Below are positions 32,522 through 40,818 of a stretch of 64,000 nucleotides of DNA, piece by piece. The stretch's first letter is position 1; each line of letters opens with the position of its first letter. The notes beneath the pieces are model-generated. The model was not told the origin of the DNA and did no database searches. It was given only the letters and a program-made list of their open reading frames with translations. Made by a program: the position numbers and the translations under genes. The DNA comes from Chitinophaga sp. (GTDB lineage: Bacteria; Bacteroidota; Bacteroidia; Chitinophagales; Chitinophagaceae), in contig NZ_JAGHZS010000010.1 in NCBI RefSeq assembly GCF_017745275.1, positions 434,001 through 498,000 of the forward strand, read 5' to 3'.

Positions 32522-32751
32522 AGAGGGTGTCTCAAAATTACTTTTGAGACGCCCTCTTTAGTTTTGAGAAAAACGGATTGATTTATCCAGATAATCTGCT
32601 AAAAAAAACTTTAAAGTGTTAAAGGTTAAGATTTATCCGTTGTTGTCTAAGAATGCAATTGGCGATCTTGTTTAAAAGTGCATTATTTTATGGTAGCAGT
32701 TCCGCCAATTGCTTTAAATTTTTGAGGAAATGGTTCGAGAATTGCCCGGCC
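32522..32751 (-). pseudogene. 3' end of an IS1182-like element
   Basis: Minus-strand codons ending at 32688 read NHFLKNLKQLAELLP then stop, like a transposase C-terminus. The terminus carries an inverted pair AGAGGGTGTCTCAAAA / TTTTGAGACGCCCTCT (32522-32557), typical of such IS ends. The element is cut off at 32752, exactly where the copy of the island end begins. Confidence 0.45.
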
Positions 32752-32890
32752 GGGATCACAGGAAATTATCAAAGCCTGCGCTTAGAGCGGGCTTTGTTGT
32801 TTTAACCTATTTGTTAGTCTATCAAAGCGCGAAATTGCGATTCGTGGGTAGTTGGTTTTATTCGGGTTGACTTGTCAATACTAACCTACG
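32752..32890 (+). repeat. Second copy of the island's left end
   Basis: GGGATCAC is followed by AAAGCCTGCGC...GCGGGCTTT, then two identical 21-bp blocks also present at 17118-17138 and 17167-17187, in the same order and spacing. This is the relic left end of a related element. From 32890 to 33237 no gene is seen. Confidence 0.8.
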
Positions 32891-33237
32891 ACGTTTTGAT
32901 TTTAAGTACATGGTAGTTTCTGGTTCTAATTCCTGTGTTAAGATTATTTCATTTGCGACAAAGTGTTCAGCGATAATTAAAACCTGTTATTTTGCAATAC
33001 CCCTGGTGGCATAATCTTTTATTATCTTTACGTACTTTACCACAAATAGATTTATAGAATGGAAGATATTAATCTTTGGTTAGACCAACCCAAAAAGGGT
33101 TAGTCAGAAGTAAAAAATAAAGAGATTTTGTTAAGCAAAATCCTTTTGATGCGCAACCTTGAAATTTTTAAAGGTATTTTATTGTGCCCATCAAGCAAGG
33201 CTTTCAATAGCTTATTTTTTAACTTCATAAAGAAAAG

Positions 33238-33612
33238 ATGAATACCATTTTGTGGATAATACAGGGGCTTCTTTCTGCATTTTTTATTATGCCTGGTTAT
33301 GGAAAAATTTCGGGCAGTAAAGAAAAACATGTCGCAGACGGACATTTGAAATCGAACAGCTCTATAATACCAATCAGAATATTAGGCGTTCTTGAATTAT
33401 TAGGATGTATCGGTATTATAGTCCCATGGCTATCAGGCATTGCACCAATTTTGACGCCTATGGCAGCAACGGCCTTTTGCTTAATAATGTTGGCAGGCAT
33501 GTTTGTTCACGCCAAAAAGAAGGAATACAAAATGCTCCCAATGTTGATTATAGTTTTTATCCTATCAGCAGTTGTTGCATATTTTAGGTTCGCAGCTTTA
33601 GCATCGCAATAA
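33238..33612 (+). CDS. DoxX family membrane protein
   Basis: The product has 124 residues with four hydrophobic segments (ILWIIQGLLSAFFIMPGYGKI, ILGVLELLGCIGIIVP, PMAATAFCLIMLAGMF, LIIVFILSAVVAYF). GKISG in the first segment and LGVLELLG match the DoxX/DoxD-like family, small inner-membrane proteins linked to redox stress. It sits 350 bp right of the relic end and ends before a long terminator hairpin. Confidence 0.8.
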   Translation: MNTILWIIQGLLSAFFIMPGYGKISGSKEKHVADGHLKSNSSIIPIRILGVLELLGCIGIIVPWLSGIAPILTPMAATAFCLIMLAGMFVHAKKKEYKMLPMLIIVFILSAVVAYFRFAALASQ

Positions 33613-33624
33613 GATTTATTTTTT

Positions 33625-33707
33625 GTTGTGCAAGCATTGCATGTAAAACAATAGGCCAGTCTATTTAACAGACTAGCCTATTGTTTTACATGCAATTCTT
33701 GCACAAC
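33625..33707. terminator. Very long near-perfect hairpin after the DoxX gene
   Basis: The arms begin GTTGTGCAAG and end CTTGCACAAC, with about 36 bp of pairing around a short loop near 33665, including ACAATAGGC/GCCTATTGT. It is stronger than a terminator needs and lacks a T-run; it could be a small palindromic element. Confidence 0.55.
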
Positions 33708-33823
33708 CTGCATTTTTATCTTTCGTTGATGGTCTTGTAATTCTACTCCTTTTCGTTTTCTTACAATTTTGCCGCTCACTGTCATTCTATCTTTGTTTTG
33801 TTCAATTATTAAAAACAAAAAGA

Positions 33824-33910
33824 ATGAAACATCTCATTATTTATGCCCATCCTAATGCGGCAAGTTTAAACCATCTACCTAAGCAAACTATTGAAGAAAC
33901 GCTCCTGTAA
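33824..33910 (+). pseudogene. Truncated NAD(P)H-dependent oxidoreductase
   Basis: Twenty-eight codons read MKHLIIYAHPNAASLNH, the conserved start of flavodoxin-like quinone reductases, then stop. The remaining about 150 residues are missing. A TATCTTTG promoter box at 33788-33795 survives upstream. Confidence 0.6.
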
Positions 33911-33945
33911 ATACCAGCATTTTCACAAAACATAATAGTAACAAC

Positions 33946-34479
33946 ATGAAAAAGATGATTCTCAGTATTGTATTGCTCATTGCAGCCGTTGCACTTTTAA
34001 TAACAGGATTGGAGTTATTCACTTCATATAAAGCTTCTGTTACAATTAATACCAATGCCCCCGTTCAAACCACAAAAAAGATTATCATTCATGCATCGCC
34101 CGAAAGAATTTGGACAATCATGAGCAGGATAGATCACTGGGCGGAATGGCATAAGGATGTACAGTCACCTAAATTGGAAGGTCCATTTCAGGCAGGCAGT
34201 TCATTCGACTGGAAATCGGGTGGATTAACCATCCACTCAACTATTCATACAGCCATTCCCTATACCAGGATCGGTTGGTCGGGTAAAGCATTCGGGGCTT
34301 TTGCCATTCACAACTGGTCATTTACGCAAATAGGCGAACGTACGGAAGTTCGTGTTGAAGAAAGTATGGAAGGATGGCTGGTCTCATTAATGCGGGGAAA
34401 GTTTCAGCGCGGACTGGAACAATCGCTCGAAACATGGATGAATAATTTAAAAGCGGAAGCAGAAAGACAGGATAGATAA
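33946..34479 (+). CDS. SRPBCC (START-like) family protein, membrane-anchored
   Basis: The product has 177 residues. An N-terminal hydrophobic anchor (SIVLLIAAVALLITGLELF) is followed by a START/polyketide-cyclase-like domain: IIIHASPERIWTIMSRIDHWAEWHKDV, SFDWKSGG, RIGWSGKAFG and the C-terminal helix LEQSLETWMNNLK. Such domains bind hydrophobic ligands. It lies right of a truncated oxidoreductase with which it may once have formed an operon. Confidence 0.8.
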   Translation: MKKMILSIVLLIAAVALLITGLELFTSYKASVTINTNAPVQTTKKIIIHASPERIWTIMSRIDHWAEWHKDVQSPKLEGPFQAGSSFDWKSGGLTIHSTIHTAIPYTRIGWSGKAFGAFAIHNWSFTQIGERTEVRVEESMEGWLVSLMRGKFQRGLEQSLETWMNNLKAEAERQDR

Positions 34480-34541
34480 TAGATAAGCTCCCGAAGCGGG
34501 CAAGGCGGAGAACTATTTTGTATCGACCAGGTAATACTATA

Positions 34542-34586
34542 GGGTTCACTGGAAGATTTGAAGACCTGCACTAAATGCAGGTCTTC
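34542..34586 (+). repeat. Possible third island-end remnant with terminator
   Basis: GGGTTCACTGG (10 of 11 matching the left attachment junction) is followed by a perfect hairpin GAAGACCTGCA/TGCAGGTCTTC (34560-34586) and T-rich sequence. The layout is the same as at 17063 and 32752 but with lower identity. Confidence 0.4.
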
Positions 34587-34712
34587 TCTTTTCTCTCTAT
34601 AAAAATCCTGTTTGGCGACTGGGTTTACCTCGCTTTACAAAGAGCGGAACTATCGTTATGAATTCAGGATTGTTTGCTGAAAAATAAAGTATATCCCTGG
34701 TGTCTTCAATAT

Positions 34713-34743
34713 GGAGGCTCACAGTATTTATGCTGCAGCCTCC
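34713..34743 (-). terminator. Stem-loop at the end of the utilisation locus
   Basis: GGAGGCT and AGCCTCC arms enclose 17 nt, immediately downstream of the GH2 stop codon. Confidence 0.5.
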
Positions 34744-34745
34744 TT

Positions 34746-37700
34746 TTATCTTAATTTTTCTATCCTGAATGAATAGCTGATAGTTGTATTCGGCGGTATG
34801 GTGTATTGTGGTAATGGCTCAGGCCCACAGCTGGCGTTTCCAACGCCCTGCTGCAGGCAGTCAAGGTTCAGAAAAATCTGAGGCTTCCGGTATTTCTCCA
34901 GCTCAAAATCGTGCAATGAGTTTAGAAACAAATCCTCATCTGTCAGATGTAGGGCGGAGAAGCTCAGATGATTTTTTGCTGAGATTTTCAGACCTGTGCC
35001 GCTATTGTCTGAAATGGTTACCCATCTTATGTTCTCACGGTTGCCCATACTCTGTGAACGCACGTAATGTTCTGCTTCCATACCTGTTGCGGTGGTTTGA
35101 TATACTCCCATGAAGGCAGACTGCAACCTGTCCGAATAGTTTTCGTATGGACCGTTACCATAGTAGGAGATGTTTTCCATGCCAGGTGTCAGCGCCGCGC
35201 GTAAGCCCAGGCGATGTACTATACTCCTGGCGGCTGGCGTGTTGAAAGTAGCATCTACATCAATTACACCATTGGCGTAGATCTCATAACGAACCAGGTA
35301 AGGTACATTAACGGGTGTTTTGGAACCAATGATGGCGCTGGCATTCACCAACACTGTTATGCTCTTCCCGTTGTCGCTGATGCGGGAAGTAAACAGGGCT
35401 TTGTTTATTGCAGTAGGGTAGTAGTGCTGATCTACATATTTATCATTATTGAAACTACGATACCAGTTAAACGCAAATCCCTGCTGTTGGTAAATCATCT
35501 CTTTTTCAGCATAACGGAGAGAGGTCATGATGCCCGTGGTTGTATCGAAAACAACTTTCAGGCTATCGCTGCTTATTATGAGATTGTTGCCTTGTGTGAT
35601 GGTCTGAATTTTGGCAGATGTATTCATTTCCGGCGTAGCCAGTGGCTGACGTTCATTCAGTGCAAATTGTTCCTGCGCAACGATATGTCCTGCTTTCGCC
35701 CAAACAGCATCATGTTTCAACTGGAAATATAGATTGACGAAATATTCGCTGCCTTTTTCCAGCCTTGTCTTATAAGGTATGGTCAGAACAGTGCGGCTAT
35801 TTACAGGAGTACCTGGTACTGCCAGATCGCCTGATTCAACTTTCACTCCATCTTTCAGCAGATCCCAGTGGGCAGTAAACTGATCCAGATTAAGGAAGTC
35901 GTATTTATTGGTGACCGCTATCTTCGCGGGGTTGGCTGCCAGTAGTTCAGATTTAATATACTGGTAGATTTTTTTTACTTCTATCATTTTGGCGGTAACG
36001 CGGCGGTCGGGAGTGGTAAGACCGTTACAGGAGAAATCAAAGTCATTTGGCCTGTCGCCAAAGTCGCCACCGAAGTAGTAATGTTCCCTGGGTCGGCCGC
36101 TCATATTGATCCCCTGATCTACCCAGTCCCAGATGCATCCACCTATCATTCGCTGCGATTTATTTTCGATGTAGTCCCAGTATTCGGCCAGGTTACCCAT
36201 CGCATTGCCCATGGAATGGGCGTATTCGCAGAGAAAATAAGGGCGGGCAGACGGCGCCTGGTCGTAGTTGGACATTCCAGCCAGAGAGGGATACATATGT
36301 GAATCCATATCGGCGGCTTCACTTTTTCCTTCGTAGTGAATAGGCCTGCTATCGAGCTTGCGTGCAGTGTTGCAAAGAGAATCGAAGTTTTGCCCGTTTC
36401 CGCTTTCGTTGCCCATCGACCAGAAAATCACCGCCGGATGATTTTTATCACGTTGTATCATGCGTACAATTCTGTCGGTGAAGGCAGGAAGCCAGTTGAG
36501 GTCATTGCTGATACTCTGGTTGCCGTGACATTCCAGGTCCGCTTCATCCATCACATATAAACCAAAGTAGTCGAACATGGCGTACATCTTTGGGTCGTTA
36601 GGATAGTGGCTGGTGCGAATGGTATTGATGTTATATTGTTTCATCATCAGCACATCCTGCATCATGGTTGCCACAGGAACTGCTTTTCCAAATTGAGGAT
36701 GGATGTCGTGCCGGTTCACGCCTTTGAAAAACACCTGCTCGTTATTGATACAAACGCGTTTGTCTTTTATTTCTATCTTCCTGAATCCAAATTTTGCAGA
36801 CATTGCTTCCAGCGTATTGCCTTTGTTGTCTTTTAATACCATGATAGCGTCATACAAGGCAGGCGTCTCTGCACTCCAAAGCAGCGGACTGGCCACAGCT
36901 GTAGTGAGATCAGCTTCGTGTTCAGCTCCCGGATGTACGTTGGGTATTTGTTGCGACATCACCGCTGCTACTGAGCCATCCGGTTTTAGCAGGGTAACTT
37001 CTGCGGTGACAGCCTGCGATGCCTGCTGGCCGTAATTGTGTACGAATACTTTTGCCTGGAAAGTTGCCTGTGTTAGGTCGCTTCCGGGGAAGGCGGCGGT
37101 TAGCGTATAGTCGCGCACGTGAGTAGCCGGTGTGGCAAACAGGAAAACATCCCGATGGATGCCACTAAGACGGAACATATCCTGGTCTTCGATATAGCTG
37201 CCATCTGTCCACCGGAATACCTGGGCGGCAATGGTGTTGTTCCCAGGCTTCAGGTACCTGGTGATATTAAACTCAGCTACATTATTTGCTCCCTGGCTGT
37301 AACCAACTTTGTTACCGTTGATCCAGACGTACAAACCGCTGTAGGCGCCATCGAAATGAACAAATACTTCTTTACCATTCCAGTTGGGGGGCAGTGTAAA
37401 ATTACGGCGGTAAGAACCTACCGGGTTTGGTTCTTTTTCATTGGTGTAGCCCTTTTGGGGTTGGATGAAAGGCGGATTGTTCTTAAACGGATAGGTAATA
37501 TTGGTATAGATAGGTGTACCGTATCCATACATTTCCCAGTTAGACGGTACAGGAATTTCTTTCCAGGCAGATACGTCGTAACCTGGTTTGTAGAAGTTAG
37601 ATGGCCGCTCTGACGGCTGTTTTACCCAATTGAATTTCCAGTTGCCATTAAGGGATAGAAACAGGGAGGAACCCGGTGTTTCCCAGGGATGTTGAAAATA

Positions 37701-38327
37701 GTTATCAGCCTTCAGGCTTTCAACGTCAGGGAAGGGGATATAGGTAGTATGACCTGGTTCCTTGTTGATCGCGAATATGTTTTCATTCTCCCAGTCATTG
37801 ACACCCTTTTTAGCCTGTATTTCTTTTGGTGCCTGCATTGAGGTGGCCCTTAAACGCCATGCCTGTGGCTGATCCGGTAGCTGGTAAATCACTGCGCCTT
37901 CTTTTTCTGTTCCATCTATGGCCAGGTTCATTTTGCTTACCTTTTGAGTTATCAGGTAATCTCCTGTTCCGAGGATGGTCAGCTTCCATTGCTGATTATC
38001 GTTGCCTGGATTTTTATCCCATTGAATAACGGGGTTACCGGTACCATCCTGCCTGTTGTCATTGTCAATTCCCTTATTGTTAAATGGATTGCTGATGAGA
38101 TAATAACCGTTTGGCAGTGGTGTTAATTGCCATACCTGCCCTTCTGCATTTTTCTTGTCTTTCGCCAGTGTCAGTTGTACCTCATTAGCGTTGTTGTCGT
38201 CGTTGTCAAGCACCAGTCCGGCGGGGGTGGAAATTTTATAGAGCCTGGCAGGGTTTACCTGCTGGGCGTTGACGTAAAATGTTGTGCATATACAGCACAA
38301 CAAGGCAATGAAAAATCTATTAAGCAT
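34746..38327 (-). CDS. GH2 beta-galactosidase-like enzyme with ricin-type lectin domain
   Basis: The product has 1193 residues with a signal peptide. Residues about 22-165 form a ricin-type beta-trefoil lectin (QVWQLTPLPNGYYLISN, QQWKLTILGTGDYLI). LacZ-type GH2 domains follow: jelly roll, immunoglobulin-like, and a TIM barrel with acid/base Glu641 in WSMGNESGNG and nucleophile Glu701 in FLCEYAHSMGN. A C-terminal beta-galactosidase small-chain domain completes it. It should remove beta-linked galactose or a related sugar in the periplasm. It is the last gene of the locus, 8 bp after the fucosidase gene. Confidence 0.9.
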   Translation of the reverse strand: MLNRFFIALLCCICTTFYVNAQQVNPARLYKISTPAGLVLDNDDNNANEVQLTLAKDKKNAEGQVWQLTPLPNGYYLISNPFNNKGIDNDNRQDGTGNPVIQWDKNPGNDNQQWKLTILGTGDYLITQKVSKMNLAIDGTEKEGAVIYQLPDQPQAWRLRATSMQAPKEIQAKKGVNDWENENIFAINKEPGHTTYIPFPDVESLKADNYFQHPWETPGSSLFLSLNGNWKFNWVKQPSERPSNFYKPGYDVSAWKEIPVPSNWEMYGYGTPIYTNITYPFKNNPPFIQPQKGYTNEKEPNPVGSYRRNFTLPPNWNGKEVFVHFDGAYSGLYVWINGNKVGYSQGANNVAEFNITRYLKPGNNTIAAQVFRWTDGSYIEDQDMFRLSGIHRDVFLFATPATHVRDYTLTAAFPGSDLTQATFQAKVFVHNYGQQASQAVTAEVTLLKPDGSVAAVMSQQIPNVHPGAEHEADLTTAVASPLLWSAETPALYDAIMVLKDNKGNTLEAMSAKFGFRKIEIKDKRVCINNEQVFFKGVNRHDIHPQFGKAVPVATMMQDVLMMKQYNINTIRTSHYPNDPKMYAMFDYFGLYVMDEADLECHGNQSISNDLNWLPAFTDRIVRMIQRDKNHPAVIFWSMGNESGNGQNFDSLCNTARKLDSRPIHYEGKSEAADMDSHMYPSLAGMSNYDQAPSARPYFLCEYAHSMGNAMGNLAEYWDYIENKSQRMIGGCIWDWVDQGINMSGRPREHYYFGGDFGDRPNDFDFSCNGLTTPDRRVTAKMIEVKKIYQYIKSELLAANPAKIAVTNKYDFLNLDQFTAHWDLLKDGVKVESGDLAVPGTPVNSRTVLTIPYKTRLEKGSEYFVNLYFQLKHDAVWAKAGHIVAQEQFALNERQPLATPEMNTSAKIQTITQGNNLIISSDSLKVVFDTTTGIMTSLRYAEKEMIYQQQGFAFNWYRSFNNDKYVDQHYYPTAINKALFTSRISDNGKSITVLVNASAIIGSKTPVNVPYLVRYEIYANGVIDVDATFNTPAARSIVHRLGLRAALTPGMENISYYGNGPYENYSDRLQSAFMGVYQTTATGMEAEHYVRSQSMGNRENIRWVTISDNSGTGLKISAKNHLSFSALHLTDEDLFLNSLHDFELEKYRKPQIFLNLDCLQQGVGNASCGPEPLPQYTIPPNTTISYSFRIEKLR

Positions 38328-38335
38328 GGAAAATA

Positions 38336-39793
38336 TTATTGGTTAATATCAGCATACGCTGCCTGTTTATATACGCCGAAAGTATGGATGGCAGGGCTGG
38401 CCTGGCCTGCGGTAATTCTTAAACGCACTTTCTTTGCGGTCACCGGCGGAAAACAGATGATCCATTTGTGTCCGATAGTTTGCTTATTAGTGGCGGCTGG
38501 AATAGGAGTCCAGGTTTTACCATCGCTGGAGTAGTCTACAGACCATCCGGTAGTGCGTTGGCCCAATTCCAATACTTCCTGTGCCATCAGGCAGTCGAAT
38601 GTAGCAGGCGCTTTCAGTGTAAAAGTGACAGTGTCTGTAGTGTACCCGTCAGGCGTGGCGTAGTAGCTGCCGGCATTGGCATCCGTCAGGTTGGCCGGCA
38701 GGTAATTTTTTCCTCTTGGATGCAAAGAAGAAACGGTACTTCCGGTGAGCAGGTTTACGGCAAACGTATTTTCTATTTTGCGACGCAGTTGCACCAGGTT
38801 GGAGGAGTCTACAGAATGGAGCAGCCCGCGTCTGTCCGGCGGAATATTCAGCAGCAATACGCTGTTATGACCTACTGTGTTGCAGTAGATATTCCATAGC
38901 TCCGATGGGCTTTTCACTTTATCGTCTTCTTCCTTATGGTAAAACCAGCTGGGACGGATAGATACGTCTGTTTCTGCGGGAATATAGGCATTACCGTTTA
39001 ACTGGCCTTCGTTGAGTGCCTGAATATGCTGGGATTCATCGCGTATAGAGATAGAATCAATGGTGGCCCAGCAGGGATCACCAGCTTTTCCGGATTCATT
39101 TCCCACCCAGCGTACATCTGCAAAACGATAGGAATTCTTGGTGCCAAAAATTACGCACTGGGGCTGTAGTTTCCTGACGGTATCAGCCCAGCGTGTATAC
39201 AAGGGCGTAGTTAGTTCATCAGCACCGGCGCCGTCCCACCATATTTCCCAGATGGGGCCGTAGTTGCGGAGCAGTTCAGACAATTGCCTGGCGTAATAAT
39301 CGCTGTAATCGCCGGTGTTGTAAACAGGAGAGAGATGCTGGTGCCTGTCGTGCGGGCCCAGGTACAGTGCGGGTTTTATGCCGAGTGCTTTACAGGCATC
39401 TGTATATTCTTTTACGAGGTCGCCGTTACCACCTTTCCATAAACTGTTCTTTACAGAGTAGTCCGTATATGCGCTGGGCCAGTTGCAGAAACCATCGGCA
39501 TGTTTGGCTACCAATATCCCGCAGGGAATGCCGGCGTTTTTCAGTGTGGTTACCCATTGCCTGCAATCCAGTGCTGTAGGGTTGAAGATGGCGGTGCTTA
39601 CTTTCCCTTCTCCTTCGTTTACAAAATCTTCGAAGGTGTTTATCCCAAAATGAAAAAATGCGATCATCTCCCAGTTATACCATTCTTTCTGCCGCCCGTT
39701 GGGCACCGGGCCGTATGGCTTCGGTGCCCGCTGTGCGGTCGCGATAGAAGTTAGCAATAATAGTGTGGTTAAAATTTTTCCAATACGTTGCAT
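38336..39793 (-). CDS. GH29 alpha-L-fucosidase
   Basis: The product has 485 residues with a signal peptide. The catalytic barrel shows MIAFFHFGINTF, KHADGFCNWPS and the nucleophile Asp187 in IWEIWWDGAG. The C-terminal domain (about 350-485) is a discoidin-like beta sandwich (GWSVDYSSDGKTW). The family removes alpha-linked fucose with retention. With the adjacent galactosidase it suggests a substrate having fucosyl-galactose side chains. The closest GH29 subgroup cannot be decided by eye. Confidence 0.9.
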   Translation of the reverse strand: MQRIGKILTTLLLLTSIATAQRAPKPYGPVPNGRQKEWYNWEMIAFFHFGINTFEDFVNEGEGKVSTAIFNPTALDCRQWVTTLKNAGIPCGILVAKHADGFCNWPSAYTDYSVKNSLWKGGNGDLVKEYTDACKALGIKPALYLGPHDRHQHLSPVYNTGDYSDYYARQLSELLRNYGPIWEIWWDGAGADELTTPLYTRWADTVRKLQPQCVIFGTKNSYRFADVRWVGNESGKAGDPCWATIDSISIRDESQHIQALNEGQLNGNAYIPAETDVSIRPSWFYHKEEDDKVKSPSELWNIYCNTVGHNSVLLLNIPPDRRGLLHSVDSSNLVQLRRKIENTFAVNLLTGSTVSSLHPRGKNYLPANLTDANAGSYYATPDGYTTDTVTFTLKAPATFDCLMAQEVLELGQRTTGWSVDYSSDGKTWTPIPAATNKQTIGHKWIICFPPVTAKKVRLRITAGQASPAIHTFGVYKQAAYADINQ

Positions 39794-39817
39794 AGTGATC
39801 TGATTATCCAGGTATAT

Positions 39818-40789
39818 TTAAAATGCGCCCAATTCAGCAATATTGGTACTGTTGGTTGCGTATACATCCGTTACCGTTACTTTAAAATACCGGCAGGTTT
39901 TGTAGGTAGAAAAAAAGAATTTGGTGAATGGTTGTCCTTCCGGATGCGGCAGATTGCTGAACCCTCCATTATCTGTCCAGTTACTTCCATCGTTGCTGAT
40001 AGCGATTTTGATAGTTTTAGGTTGCCCGTGGCCATCAGTTGCCCAACTGCCTGAAAAATCCCGGTTCATCAGTGCTATGCCATGAAGGGTTTTGATCTCT
40101 CCCATGTCTATGGTGATGTCGTGTGGTGGACCGGGCTCACTGCCTGCCCATTTGGATTGCCAGAAAGTGGAAGCGTTATCATCGATGGCACATTTTCCAA
40201 GGCCATTTCCTCCGCCTTCTGCAGGTTCTTCTGTTGATACAGCTGTCACTTTCCAGTTGGCACGGTTGTACAATGGAATATTGGCAGCATCTGCAATGCC
40301 AGACAATGCGATGTATAATATCTGCTGGTATTTATCAGCAGCTGCACCTGAAACCTGGGTAATCTTTACCGGAAGCAGGTAGGGCTGAAATGATGCCAGT
40401 TTATCTTTTGCAGTAATTACAATAGCTATGGAATCGCTGATGCCCTTGCCTTTACTGATCGTTGCTGTTGCAGGTACATTATAGGAGCCTGCAGGCATCG
40501 CCAGGTAGTTGGTACCGGAAGCCGTGTTATAGGCGGTAACCAGTGTGGTATCAGCTACAAGGCTCACTGATATGTCGTTTGCAGCCGTGAGGTGGCTGTT
40601 GGTAGCGTAGTCGGCGCCGGTAAGGCTTACTACGAATTTCAGTTCATATGGCTGATCTGTAATAGATATGATTTGTGACAATGTTTTATTGGCAGCCGGC
40701 ATATATACCGTTTCGCTATGCTCTTTGCGGCAGGCAGTAGTTGCGGCAACAATCAGCGCTATTTTTATATATCTGTGAATGATGTGCAT
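39818..40789 (-). CDS. DUF1735 and discoidin-domain surface lipoprotein
   Basis: The product has 323 residues. A lipoprotein signal ends at T-T-A-C (Cys20). The N-terminal half is a DUF1735 (BT_3987-like) domain with VTAYNTASGTNYLAMPAGSY. The C-terminal half is an F5/8-type C (discoidin) domain (NRANWKVTAVST, DITIDMGEIKTLHGIALMNR, IKIAISNDGSNW). Such proteins are glycan-binding surface partners of SusC/SusD. It lies between SusD and the fucosidase in the same operon. Confidence 0.88.
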   Translation of the reverse strand: MHIIHRYIKIALIVAATTACRKEHSETVYMPAANKTLSQIISITDQPYELKFVVSLTGADYATNSHLTAANDISVSLVADTTLVTAYNTASGTNYLAMPAGSYNVPATATISKGKGISDSIAIVITAKDKLASFQPYLLPVKITQVSGAAADKYQQILYIALSGIADAANIPLYNRANWKVTAVSTEEPAEGGGNGLGKCAIDDNASTFWQSKWAGSEPGPPHDITIDMGEIKTLHGIALMNRDFSGSWATDGHGQPKTIKIAISNDGSNWTDNGGFSNLPHPEGQPFTKFFFSTYKTCRYFKVTVTDVYATNSTNIAELGAF

Positions 40790-40818
40790 AATTTCAGAAT
40801 GAGTGGTGAAGCATGAGA

